Below, in pieces: positions 30,231 through 39,824 of a DNA stretch of 64,000 nucleotides (positions are counted from its first letter, which is position 1; the number at the start of each line of letters is the position of its first letter). The position numbers and the translations under genes were made by a program. This stretch comes from an uncultured Lachnospiraceae bacterium (lineage in GTDB: Bacteria; Bacillota; Clostridia; Lachnospirales; Lachnospiraceae), in contig CANQUA010000004.1 of NCBI GenBank assembly GCA_947626915.1, forward strand, positions 1 to 64,000, written 5' to 3'. The notes below the pieces were generated by a model, which searched no databases, was not told the origin of the DNA, and worked only from the letters and a program-made list of their open reading frames with translations.

Positions 30231-30815
30231 ATGGGAGTAAATCTTTCCAAGGGCCAGAGAGTGAGTCTGGACAAAAACATGACGATGGCTCTCGTCGGTC
30301 TGGGCTGGGATACGAACAAATACGACGGCGGCTATGATTTCGACCTGGACGCGTCGGCGTTTATGCTGGGCGCGAACGGAAAGGTCCGCAAGGATGAGGA
30401 TTTCATTTTTTACGGCAATTTAAAGAGCAGCGACGGTTCCGTGCGCCATACCGGAGATAATCTGACCGGTGCGGGCGACGGGGACGACGAGGTGCTGATC
30501 ATTGATTTCACGAAGGTTCCGGCCGATGTCCAGAAGATTGCGATCACGGTGACGATCTACGACGCGCCGGTCCGCGGCCAGAACTTCGGCCAGGTTTCCA
30601 ACGCCTATGTCCGGGTGGCCCGTATGGCGAACGAGAACGATATGAGCGGTACCGAAGTGCTGAAGTTCGACCTGGCGGAGGAATTCTCCGTCGAGACGGC
30701 GCTGGTCGTATGCGAGATCTACCGGTATGGGAATGACTGGAAGTTCAACGCGGTGGGAGCCGGATATCAGGGAGGCCTGGAAGCGCTCTGCCGCAGCTTC
30801 GGCGTGAATGTCTGA
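30231..30815 (+). CDS. TerD family protein
   Basis: [44 protein letters not shown]. Confidence 0.96.
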   Translation: MGVNLSKGQRVSLDKNMTMALVGLGWDTNKYDGGYDFDLDASAFMLGANGKVRKDEDFIFYGNLKSSDGSVRHTGDNLTGAGDGDDEVLIIDFTKVPADVQKIAITVTIYDAPVRGQNFGQVSNAYVRVARMANENDMSGTEVLKFDLAEEFSVETALVVCEIYRYGNDWKFNAVGAGYQGGLEALCRSFGVNV

Positions 30816-30920
30816 TCAGATGGCCGGGGACGCAGGAGAACCGCCGGGAAGCGGGGGCTGCGTCGCGTTGGTATCCGGAAAACCTGCCGGAGATGGATTC
30901 TCCGGATGCTTGAATCTGAG

Positions 30921-30957
30921 GGCGCGGGAGTTTTCCCAGGCTTCCCGCGCCTTTTCC
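30921..30957 (+). terminator. Rho-independent terminator inside the ter cluster
   Basis: GGCGCGGGA gttttcccaggct TCCCGCGCC TTTTCC. Confidence 0.7.
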
Positions 30958-30979
30958 TACTATAATTTTGGGAGGTCAT

Positions 30980-32524
30980 ATGAATATACAGCGCGGATTC
31001 AGGGATAAACTGGATAAATATATAAATCCAGGCATGGACATAGAAGTGGAAATGAGTGTGAACGGCGGGGCGGTCTATGATTTCTGCTGCTTTGGAGTGG
31101 ACGCGGCGGGAAAGCTGTCCGACGACCGTTACATGGTCTTTTACAATCAGACGCAGTCTCCGGGCCGGGAGATCTGCTACAGGGCTTCCGGAAACGGAGC
31201 GAATTTTACGGTCAATCTGAACAGGCTTCCGGCCTCGGTCAATAAGCTGGTTTTTACGGTGAGCATCGACGGGAACGGAACCATGGGAAATATTGTTTCC
31301 CACATTCTGAATATAAAACAAAATGGGCAGACCGTCGCGACCATGCCTTTGAGCGGGCAGGATTTTCATACCGAGAAAGCGATCATCGCGATTGAAATAT
31401 ACAGGAAAGATGTGTGGCGTTTCGCGGCTGTCGCCAGCGGATTCAACGGCGGACTGGGAGATCTGCTCCGGGCCTACGGAGGCGAGGAGATCACGCCGGC
31501 CGCTGCGCCGGCGCAGGTACAGCCGGGGTATGGTCAGCAGACGCCCGCGCCCGCGCAGCCGGTTTATGGACAGCAGACGCCCGCGCCCGCGCAGCCGGTT
31601 TATGGTCAGCAGACGCCCGCGCAGGCACAGCCGGGTTACGGTCAGCAGCCGGCCCGGGAGGAACCGAACCGCCGGCAGGCCATTAATATGGGTGTGCCGA
31701 GGCCTGCCGCGCCAAGGCAGGTGACTCCGCAGCAGGGCTATGGCCAGCAGACAGGTTACAATCAGCCGTCAGGTTACGGTCAGTCCCCGCAGCCGGCACC
31801 GTCAGGTTACGCGCAGCCGGCAGCTCCGCAGCGGGTTTCCCTGGAGAAAAAGCTGGAAAAAGACGCGCCCCAGCTGGTGTCCCTGGCAAAGCCTTTGAAG
31901 GTGGAACTGGAGAAGCGTAATCTTCTGGATGTTGTGGCGCGGGTCGCTCTGGTACTGGATATGTCCGGTTCCATGAGCGGGCGTTACAGAGACGGAACGG
32001 TCCAGGAGATCGTCAATAAGACCCTCCCGCTGGCAGTGCAGTTTGACGACGACGGGGAACTGGATTTTTGGTATTACGGCAGCCGCCCCAAGCGGATGCC
32101 TTCGGTCAATATGAAAAATTATACTTCAGCGGTGCCCCGCGACTGGGAGAAACTGATGCGGTCCCTGGGTTACGGCAACACGGAACCGCTGGTTATGAAA
32201 GAGGTTGTCGCGGAGTATGGGAAGAGCCGTCTCCCGGCCTATGTCCTGTTCATCACCGACGGCGGGGTGGGAAGCGAGAGCCAGATCCGTCAGATCCTTA
32301 TGGATGCTTCCCGGGCGCCGATTTTCTGGCAGTTCGTCGGCGTGGGCGGTTCCAGTTACGGTATCCTGGAACGTCTCGATACCATGAGCGGCCGTTATGT
32401 GGACAATGCGAATTTCTTTGCGCTGGATGATTTTAAGAAGGTAAGCAATTCGGAATTATACAGCCGGCTGCTGAATGAATTCCCGCAATGGCTGCAGGAG
32501 ATCAGGAGAAAAGGGATGCTCTGA
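30980..32524 (+). CDS. TerF-like protein: TerD domain + P/Q-rich linker + VWA domain
   Basis: N-terminal TerD-like fold; LVLDMSGSMSGRY MIDAS; FITDGGVGSE. Confidence 0.92.
   Translation: MNIQRGFRDKLDKYINPGMDIEVEMSVNGGAVYDFCCFGVDAAGKLSDDRYMVFYNQTQSPGREICYRASGNGANFTVNLNRLPASVNKLVFTVSIDGNGTMGNIVSHILNIKQNGQTVATMPLSGQDFHTEKAIIAIEIYRKDVWRFAAVASGFNGGLGDLLRAYGGEEITPAAAPAQVQPGYGQQTPAPAQPVYGQQTPAPAQPVYGQQTPAQAQPGYGQQPAREEPNRRQAINMGVPRPAAPRQVTPQQGYGQQTGYNQPSGYGQSPQPAPSGYAQPAAPQRVSLEKKLEKDAPQLVSLAKPLKVELEKRNLLDVVARVALVLDMSGSMSGRYRDGTVQEIVNKTLPLAVQFDDDGELDFWYYGSRPKRMPSVNMKNYTSAVPRDWEKLMRSLGYGNTEPLVMKEVVAEYGKSRLPAYVLFITDGGVGSESQIRQILMDASRAPIFWQFVGVGGSSYGILERLDTMSGRYVDNANFFALDDFKKVSNSELYSRLLNEFPQWLQEIRRKGML
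31535..31642 (+). repeat. 36-bp in-frame tandem repeat encoding QQTPAPAQPVYG
   Basis: Three near-identical 36-nt units. Confidence 0.9.
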
Positions 32525-32579
32525 CCCGGCTTCGGCACGCTGCGGTCGGCATTCCTCCGGGATACGCGAGGAGAAAATC

Positions 32580-33800
32580 ATGGGAAAGCTGCAAGAAGAG
32601 TTTAACGCGAAGCCGGCAGGCGATTTTCTGCTGACGCCGGGAGAATACGAAGGGCCGCTTACGATCAGCCGGCCGTGCGTCATTGACGGGGCGAAGTCTA
32701 CGCTTTGGGCCGGCAGCGGGCCGGTGCTGACCATTGCCTCTCCGGGCGTTACGGTCAAAAACCTGCGGGTGGAAGTGACCGGAAGCGGCAGCGGGAAGGC
32801 GGGCGTCGCAATTCAGACCAGCGATCCGCATGCGGGTTTGGATCAGGTGGAGGTGAACGGCTCCGTGACTGGTTTTGCCGGGGAATCGGAGTCGTGGGAT
32901 CTGCCCGGGATCCTGAATCTGGGAGAATTTGCCGCGGGCAAGGTGAACACCTTTGCGATCCGGCTGAACGCGCCGGCAGAGGCCCGGCTGGAGTGCGCGG
33001 TGAACGATCTGCGCGTCTCTCCGGCCTGCCTTACCGCGGGGGAGAACCATCTGGTCTTTACGACCGGCGAGCTGCGGCACAATACGATCCTGTACGGGGA
33101 ACTTCTGGTGCGGACGGCGGTCTCCCGGCGGATCTATGTGACGGGGAAAGCCATGAAGGACGCTCCCGTGCATGACGAGGCGCTTCCGGTTGTCAGCGGT
33201 CCCGTGGTTTCGATGCCGGTGCAGGTGAATCTTCCCGCAGACGTGGTCGCGCCGCAGGTCAGCGACGCCGCGGTGCAGTACCTGAAGCGGGGACAGAGAA
33301 TTTCGCTGAAGGGCGTTTTTTCTTCTTCGATGAAGGTGGTATATGAGCATCAAAGCGCGGGTCCCGGCATAGAGATGGACTGCTACTGTTTTGCGCTGCG
33401 GGATAACGGAAAGGTTTCCCGTGACGAGGACCTGATCTTTTTCGGCAATCCGGAATCGACGGATCATGCCGTCAGGACAGGCACGTCCGGCGACAATCCT
33501 CTGGTGATGATCGATCTGGAGAAGGTGGGTCCGCAGGTGGCCCGGATCGCGGTCTGCTATTCGATCTATGGGGACGATCCGCGGCAGAATTTTTCTATGG
33601 TCAGCGCGCCGGTGATCCGGATCTTTGATGGGGACAAAGAGGTTTACCGGTTTGAACTGCAGGATCTTTCCGCTGAAAAAACGGTGGTTGCGGCGGAGGT
33701 TTACCGGTACAAAGGAGAATGGAAAGCGAGTTTCGTTGGGGCAGGCTATAAGAGCGGGCTGAAACAGCTGTGCGAGGGGTATGGAGTAGAAGTAGAATAA
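32580..33800 (+). CDS. Protein with C-terminal TerD domain and novel N-terminal region
   Basis: VQYLKRGQRISLKGVF... MDCYCFALRDNGKVSRDEDLIFFGNPES... TerD-like. Confidence 0.85.
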   Translation: MGKLQEEFNAKPAGDFLLTPGEYEGPLTISRPCVIDGAKSTLWAGSGPVLTIASPGVTVKNLRVEVTGSGSGKAGVAIQTSDPHAGLDQVEVNGSVTGFAGESESWDLPGILNLGEFAAGKVNTFAIRLNAPAEARLECAVNDLRVSPACLTAGENHLVFTTGELRHNTILYGELLVRTAVSRRIYVTGKAMKDAPVHDEALPVVSGPVVSMPVQVNLPADVVAPQVSDAAVQYLKRGQRISLKGVFSSSMKVVYEHQSAGPGIEMDCYCFALRDNGKVSRDEDLIFFGNPESTDHAVRTGTSGDNPLVMIDLEKVGPQVARIAVCYSIYGDDPRQNFSMVSAPVIRIFDGDKEVYRFELQDLSAEKTVVAAEVYRYKGEWKASFVGAGYKSGLKQLCEGYGVEVE

Positions 33801-33842
33801 AGGGCCGGCGCGGTCAGGCAGTCCGGTCCGGGGAGAGTTATC

Positions 33843-34826
33843 ATGTCAACCAGAGATTATACGAAATTGCCCTACATGGTCGGCGGCCTCTTGTATTCGC
33901 CGGCTACGAGCAGGGGACTGGCGCAGAAAATAGCGGACGGCCGTTTTCGGTGCCTTACTTCCATGGCCTTTTGTCTGGAGGATTCGATCCGCGACGAGGC
34001 GCTGGAAGCGGCGGAGGCGGAGCTTTGCAATACGCTGGAAGAGATCCGGTCCCGTCAGATACCCATTGAAAAAATGCCGCTTATCTTTATCCGGATCCGT
34101 ACCCCCGGGCATATGCGGCACATACATGAGCTGGTGAAGGAGCATTACGATCATGTCACCGGTTATATCCTGCCGAAATTTGACTTGTCAAACGGTTTTG
34201 AATATAAAAGGCTGGCCGAAGAGATCAATCAGGACCGGGAACAGCCTGTTTTTGTGATGCCGATTCTGGAGAGCAAGGCGATTGCGGATATAGAAGGGCG
34301 GACGAAGACCCTGCTGGAGATCAAAAAGCTTCTGGACAGCATGAAAGACTATGTGCTGAACGTCCGGGTCGGCGGCAACGATTTCAGCAATCTGTACGGC
34401 CTGCGGCGGAGCGCGGAGCAGAACATTTACCAGATCGGCGTGATCCGGGACATCCTGGTCGATATCATCAATGTGTTTGCCGCGGACTATGTAGTGTCCG
34501 GGCCCGTATGGGAATATTTCGGGACCGACGAGTCGGCGGCGTGGGCTAAGGGGCTGCGCGCCGAACTGGCCCTGGACCGGCTCAACGGGTTTACGGGGAA
34601 AACGGCGATCCACCCGAGCCAGCTTCCGCTGATCTATGAGAGTATGCAGGTCAGCCGGTCGGATTATGAAGACGCCCTCAGCATCCTGGGCTGGACGTCG
34701 GAGTCGCTGGGCGTGAAAAAGAGCGCAGACGGGTCCCGGATGAACGAGGTGAAGTGCCATACCAAATGGGCTTCGCGGATCGCGACCCTGGGGCAAATCT
34801 ACGGGATCAGGGAGGAACGGGTTTGA
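33843..34826 (+). CDS. HpcH/HpaI aldolase/citrate lyase-like protein (ter-associated)
   Basis: LEDSIRDEALEAAEAEL, IRIRTPGHMRHI, KTAIHPSQLPLI. Confidence 0.85.
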   Translation: MSTRDYTKLPYMVGGLLYSPATSRGLAQKIADGRFRCLTSMAFCLEDSIRDEALEAAEAELCNTLEEIRSRQIPIEKMPLIFIRIRTPGHMRHIHELVKEHYDHVTGYILPKFDLSNGFEYKRLAEEINQDREQPVFVMPILESKAIADIEGRTKTLLEIKKLLDSMKDYVLNVRVGGNDFSNLYGLRRSAEQNIYQIGVIRDILVDIINVFAADYVVSGPVWEYFGTDESAAWAKGLRAELALDRLNGFTGKTAIHPSQLPLIYESMQVSRSDYEDALSILGWTSESLGVKKSADGSRMNEVKCHTKWASRIATLGQIYGIREERV

Positions 34827-35974
34827 GTATTTATACGGCTGAGAATACATTTGTGCTGGCAAAGCGTTTTCATAATCTGAAGCGGCCTTATCTGCTGGTG
34901 AATCCTCTGCAGGCCAAGCATCTGCCGGTGAGCCCTTCGGAGTCGCTGCGGATGATGGAGTGCCTGGGGCGGAAGCTGGCGGAGAAATATCCGCAGGCCA
35001 GGCTGGTCATCGGGTTTGCCGAGACCGCGACGGCGATCGCGGCAGCAGCGGCCGGCTGTCTGGGCGAGGGCTGCGTTTACATTCATACCACCAGGGAGGA
35101 GGAGACAGGTTCCGCTTCCTGGGTATATTTTAATGAGGAACACAGCCACAGCGTGGAACAGAAGCTGAGCGGGGACCATCTGCGGGAGTGGATGTCGGCG
35201 TCTCCGCAGATTATTTTTATCGACGATGAGCTTTCCACGGGCAAGACGCTGATCAATATCGTGGATCAGCTCCGGGAACTTTTTCCGGAAATCGTCGGAA
35301 AGGAGATCGTCGCCGCGTCGATCATTAACCGTCTTTCCGCCGCCAATGAGGAACGGCTGGCCGCAGCCGGGATCCGGAGCGAGTATCTGGTGAAGCTGCC
35401 GGAGCAGGATCTGTCCGCCGCGGTGGCCCGCTATGAGATTTCTGCCGCAGTCCCCGCCGAAGAGGCCGTTTCGCCGGCAGATTACGAAACGTTCGTTCTG
35501 GAACCGTCTCTCATGAATCCCCGGCTTGGCGTCGAGATCGCCCGGTATGGGGCTCATTGCAGGGAGGAAGCGGACAGAGTGATCGGGTTTCTGGGGGGAC
35601 AGCGCCTGGAAGGCAGCCGGGTGCTGGTGCTGGGGACGGAGGAATGTATGTATCCGGCGCTGGTGCTGGGAAAGATGCTGGAGGACAGGAAGCTGGCGGC
35701 TTCCGTGGCCTGCCATGCGACGACCCGCAGCCCGATCGGTATCTGTAAAGACGCAGGTTATCCGATACAGACGGGTTATAGGTTACAAAGTTTTTACGAT
35801 CCGGATCGTGTAACCTTTATTTATAACCTGGGTCAGTATGACGCGGCGGTCATAGTGACGGATACGCCGGGAGACGACCGGGACGCAGCCGGGTTTCTCG
35901 CGGGACTTTTGAAGGCCCGGGGCTGTCCGCTGGTCATTATGGCCGAGGGAGGAAGGGAACTCCGCCATGTTTAG
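34823..35974 (+). CDS. Phosphoribosyltransferase (ter-associated, with TRSP-like C-terminal region)
   Basis: IIFIDDELSTGKTLINIVDQL PRPP-binding motif; TTG start overlaps upstream stop. Confidence 0.82.
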   Translation: MSIYTAENTFVLAKRFHNLKRPYLLVNPLQAKHLPVSPSESLRMMECLGRKLAEKYPQARLVIGFAETATAIAAAAAGCLGEGCVYIHTTREEETGSASWVYFNEEHSHSVEQKLSGDHLREWMSASPQIIFIDDELSTGKTLINIVDQLRELFPEIVGKEIVAASIINRLSAANEERLAAAGIRSEYLVKLPEQDLSAAVARYEISAAVPAEEAVSPADYETFVLEPSLMNPRLGVEIARYGAHCREEADRVIGFLGGQRLEGSRVLVLGTEECMYPALVLGKMLEDRKLAASVACHATTRSPIGICKDAGYPIQTGYRLQSFYDPDRVTFIYNLGQYDAAVIVTDTPGDDRDAAGFLAGLLKARGCPLVIMAEGGRELRHV

Positions 35975-37016
35975 CACCTATAAAGAATCGGATGTAACCA
36001 TCCTTTTGAAAGATATTACCGGCCTGGTGACGCCGCTGGCTACCGGGGAACGGGAGCGGCTGATCCAGAGCGGCGTCCATTATTCGGAAATGCTCCCGCT
36101 CGAATACGTTCCGTCCGACGCCTATCTGAAACTGTTTTTCCAGGCCCTGGATCTGTATTCCGGGAAAACGGCGGAGGCGGCGGCGCGGGTCGCCGAGAAG
36201 ATCCGCCGGGAAAAGCAGGGGGAGATCGTGCTGGTTTCCCTGGCCCGCGCGGGCACGCCCATCGGCATCCTGATCAAACGTTATCTGGAAGCCAGGTATG
36301 ACCGGCGTGTATTTCATTATACCATTTCCATCATCCGCGGCCGGGGCATCGACAAAAACGCGATGAACTATATTCTGGCCAGGCATACTCCGGACAGCAT
36401 CCAGTTCGTGGACGGATGGACGGGCAAGGGCGCGATCCAGCGGCAGCTAACCGCGGCCATGGCCGATTATCCCGGCGTCAGCGACGCTCTGGCGGTGCTT
36501 TCCGACCCGGCGGGACTGGCGCGGACGGCCGGGACGCGGGACGATTTCCTGATCGCCAGTTCCTGCCTGAATTCCACGGTTTCCGGCCTTTTGAGCCGGA
36601 CCTTTCTGCGGAGCGACATCATCGGGCCGGAGGATTTCCACGGCGCGGCCTTTTACCGCGAGATGGCCGCGGAGGATCTGACCTACCGGTTCATCGACAC
36701 GGTGGAGGCCCATTTCCCTGAGACTGCCCCGGAACCGGAGGAGGAACCTGGCCCAATGGACAGCCTGGACGAGGTGGCGGCGGTCTGCCGTGATTTTCAT
36801 ATCGGCGACATCAACCTGGTCAAGCCCGGCATCGGCGAGGCGACGCGGGTGCTTCTGCGCCGTATGCCCTGGAAGGTGCTGGTGCGCAGCCTCGACGACG
36901 CGGAACACCTGGGGCATCTGTACCAGCTGGCCGCGGAGAAGGGCGTGGAGCTGGAAGTGTATCCCCTGCGGAATTACCGGGCCTGCGGGCTGATCCGGTC
37001 GCTGGCGGATAACTGA
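35967..37016 (+). CDS. StiP-like cysteine protease with C-terminal PELOTA-like domain
   Basis: LVSLARAGTPIGILIKRYL, HYTISIIRGRGID, FVDGWTGKGAI; C-terminal INLVKPGIGEATRVLLRRMPWKVLVRSLDDAEHLGHLYQLAAEKGVELE. Confidence 0.87.
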   Translation: MFSTYKESDVTILLKDITGLVTPLATGERERLIQSGVHYSEMLPLEYVPSDAYLKLFFQALDLYSGKTAEAAARVAEKIRREKQGEIVLVSLARAGTPIGILIKRYLEARYDRRVFHYTISIIRGRGIDKNAMNYILARHTPDSIQFVDGWTGKGAIQRQLTAAMADYPGVSDALAVLSDPAGLARTAGTRDDFLIASSCLNSTVSGLLSRTFLRSDIIGPEDFHGAAFYREMAAEDLTYRFIDTVEAHFPETAPEPEEEPGPMDSLDEVAAVCRDFHIGDINLVKPGIGEATRVLLRRMPWKVLVRSLDDAEHLGHLYQLAAEKGVELEVYPLRNYRACGLIRSLADN

Positions 37017-37089
37017 GCCTGACATGGAGAGAGAATGCTGAAAAGTCACACAGCCGCTCCACGCTATTCCGAACAAAACAAACAGAAAG

Positions 37090-37222
37090 AAGGGGCTGCT
37101 GCAAAATAGAATGATGCAAAAAACGCCAAATATTCAGCGGGAGAGAGCACGAATGCTTCATGTTTTCCCCCGCTATTTTTATATGGCCCATTTCCACAAA
37201 CCATATTTTGAAGCAGCCCCTT
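37090..37222. mobile_element. MITE-like element (about 133 bp) with terminal inverted repeats
   Basis: AAGGGGCTGCTGCAAAATA ... TATTTTGAAGCAGCCCCTT: 18/19 TIR match; no ORF inside. Confidence 0.75.
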
Positions 37223-37546
37223 TTATTCGGCATAGACTGGGAATAATTTGATTAACCGTCTTAAAGTACAATGGATTTCTTCCCATTCGAGTGGTATGAT
37301 ATTACATGCCGGGCGGACAACTATCCGGCGGAATCCGGATTTAACGATACTGATTTTTACAAAATCGGGTGTCTTAACTTGCATTTTTTGATGAAACTGT
37401 GTCATACGAAAGCCGAGGTCTTGATGGAGGGCGTTCTATGGATTTGTTCATCAGGGAGAACGGCCTAAAGAATCGTCTCCGTTTTTATGAACGGTTCTGC
37501 CAGTCTGAAAGCAGTCGGCCGTGTCAAATGTCTTAAAATAACAGCA

Positions 37547-37993
37547 TTATTCCCGCAGCGATTGCGGAATAGTACCAAACCATTTACCGATCATCACTTT
37601 CACCGGAATATATGGTTTTAAGTCTTCTGTACCTGGAATTTCCCACGCTTTCGTTTTGCCAACCCAATACCAATCGATGAAGAAGCGGTCGAATAACCCT
37701 TGAATCCACAAAATGATCGACATTTGCCAGAAACCGTCCCAAAATCCAGTCACGCCGTTGATTCCGTATACCATCAGCGGAGGCAAAACGAACAGCGGCA
37801 CGAACATTGCGATACTGCAAAAAACATAGTTCCTGCGGATCTTATCTTTGCTGGTAAGGCCAAGTTCCACCGCCCGCTGCTGCACATCTTTTTCATACAA
37901 TAAAACCAATCCGACAGGACCGTTGGCAATACCGGTCACGCATACAATTAAAAGCACAAAACACATTACAATGCCTTCAAGGATAAGAATCAT
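37547..37993 (-). CDS. Hypothetical membrane protein
   Basis: Hydrophobic ORF; GGAG SD upstream of the chosen ATG. Confidence 0.7.
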   Translation of the reverse strand: MILILEGIVMCFVLLIVCVTGIANGPVGLVLLYEKDVQQRAVELGLTSKDKIRRNYVFCSIAMFVPLFVLPPLMVYGINGVTGFWDGFWQMSIILWIQGLFDRFFIDWYWVGKTKAWEIPGTEDLKPYIPVKVMIGKWFGTIPQSLRE

Positions 37994-38021
37994 AGGAAGC
38001 ATCTCCTTACTAATATTGAAA

Positions 38022-38432
38022 TCAACAAACGGCAGGCTGCCAGGCAAACGGCAGCAGATCCCGTGCTTTCACTTTGATGAGATTTCCGTTTTCATCGTTT
38101 ACGATCACTTTTATATCAGGACAATATTCAAAAAGCATCTGCCGGCAATTCCCGCAGGGCGGGATAACGCAATTTAAGTGTTTTTCGTGAACGGCTACGA
38201 TTGTGTCAAATTCCCGCTCTCCATTGGAAATTGCAATGCCTATGGTAACATATTCCGCGCAGGAACCGTGGATTCCGTCGCAATTAACTCCTTTATAAAT
38301 GCTGCCGTTTTTGCAGAGAATTGCACAGCCGACCGTATGATTGCAGACCCCATCGTCAAAATTCATTTTTAATACGCCGAGAGCAATTTCAATCAATTTT
38401 CTGTCATCATCATTTAATTTGTATCTTCGCAT
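38022..38432 (-). CDS. Cytidine deaminase-like protein
   Basis: HGSCAEYVTIGIAI and PPCGNCRQMLFE zinc-binding motifs. Confidence 0.92.
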   Translation of the reverse strand: MRRYKLNDDDRKLIEIALGVLKMNFDDGVCNHTVGCAILCKNGSIYKGVNCDGIHGSCAEYVTIGIAISNGEREFDTIVAVHEKHLNCVIPPCGNCRQMLFEYCPDIKVIVNDENGNLIKVKARDLLPFAWQPAVC

Positions 38433-38623
38433 TTCGCTGACCTCTGAATCCCGATCGTTTCTTCTTGTAACGGTAATGCCATTATACTACGCGGATTTGT
38501 GGACTGCAATGCCGGGGAGTCTGATTTATTTGCTGAGCAATTTGAAATTTTAAATTCCGGACGGCCGTTCCTGCCGCCGCAGGTCGTTTTTGAAAATAAT
38601 CCGGAAAACGTGGAGAATTCCCA

Positions 38624-38652
38624 ATGACAGACACGGCAAAATTTGCTATAAT
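38624..38652 (+). promoter_or_regulatory. Candidate promoter for ATP-grasp/HAD/Clp-FtsH genes
   Basis: ATGACA - 17 nt - TATAAT, followed by a GCCGCTT...AAGCGGC hairpin. Confidence 0.6.
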
Positions 38653-38811
38653 AGAGCCGCTTGCTTCTGTATGGGAGAAGCGGCCACCCCGCGGGAACAT
38701 TTCCCGCAGCAAGCGATTGAGAAAACGCGATTACGCTGAAACATGCTGCTGCCGCCAGCATATGAGAAAACGGGGCGCGTGAAAAAACGGCGGCAGGAAA
38801 AGGAGAGAAAA

Positions 38812-39810
38812 ATGACTCGAATCTGGTTCAATCACTGGTTTAGTACTGTATACAATGTGATCAGCATGCTCCGGGCGGAGAACCCGGATTTTCAGATCAT
38901 CGGCAGCAATGAGCATCCGGAATCGCCGATCATGACGGTCTGCGACGAATGGTATCAGGAGCCTGTGCTGAACAGCGAGGATTATGTGGAATTCTGCCTG
39001 GATTTCTGCAAAAAACATGAGATCGACGTGTTCCTGCCCCGCCGGGAAATGGTGGCCATCAGCCGGAACAAGGACCGTTTCGTTCGGGCCGGCGTGAAGG
39101 TGATGGTGGACGATTACCGGTACGTATCGGTGTTAAACGATAAAGACAGGGCGTACCAGGCGTTCCGCGCAGAGGGTATAGGTTACGTGCCGGACTACTA
39201 CATGATCTCGAACGCCGAGGAGTTCCGGGCTGCCTACGAAAAATTGCTGGAGAAATATAAGTGGATCTGCTTTAAATTCGTCAAGGACGAAGGCGGAAAG
39301 AGCTACCGCCTGATCGACAACAGCCCCAAGGGCTTCGCGTCCCTGTATAAACGGCAGACTACGCGGATGAGCTTCGACGCGGCTTACGAGGTGCTGTCGG
39401 AAAAAGAAAGCTTCTCGCCGATGATGGTCATGCCCTATCTGCCGGGGGAGGAGACCAGCGTGGACTGTCTGATGACCTCCCGGGGGCTGATCGCGATCCC
39501 GCGGGTCAAGGGCGCGACCCGGATCGAGAAGGTGCGTTACGACAAAGAAATCCTGGATATCTGTTATCATTTTTATGAGAAGTTCCCGATGGAGCAGCCC
39601 TGCAACGTCCAGCTGAAATATCTGGACGGGGTGCCGTATCTTCTGGAGGTCAATACCAGAATGTCCGGCGGAGTCCAGATGTCCTGCGCCGCCACCGGCG
39701 TGAATATCCCGGACATTGCGGTGAATAAGCTGCTGGGGATCGAGAAGCCCTGGTTCAACGATATGCAGGAGAAGAGCGTCACCCATGTGGAAGTGCCGGT
39801 GGTGCTTTAA
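38812..39810 (+). CDS. ATP-grasp domain protein (ter-associated)
   Basis: WICFKFVKDEGGKSYRLID, MPYLPGEETSVDCLM, VPYLLEVNTRMSGG. Confidence 0.88.
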   Translation: MTRIWFNHWFSTVYNVISMLRAENPDFQIIGSNEHPESPIMTVCDEWYQEPVLNSEDYVEFCLDFCKKHEIDVFLPRREMVAISRNKDRFVRAGVKVMVDDYRYVSVLNDKDRAYQAFRAEGIGYVPDYYMISNAEEFRAAYEKLLEKYKWICFKFVKDEGGKSYRLIDNSPKGFASLYKRQTTRMSFDAAYEVLSEKESFSPMMVMPYLPGEETSVDCLMTSRGLIAIPRVKGATRIEKVRYDKEILDICYHFYEKFPMEQPCNVQLKYLDGVPYLLEVNTRMSGGVQMSCAATGVNIPDIAVNKLLGIEKPWFNDMQEKSVTHVEVPVVL

Positions 39811-39824
39811 GCGGGAGGCAGGCG

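Noticed and set aside
37090-37222. Simple rho-independent terminator for the StiP gene
   Set aside because: The 19-bp arms are separated by about 95 nt, far longer than a normal terminator loop; TIR/MITE explanation fits better, though termination is not excluded
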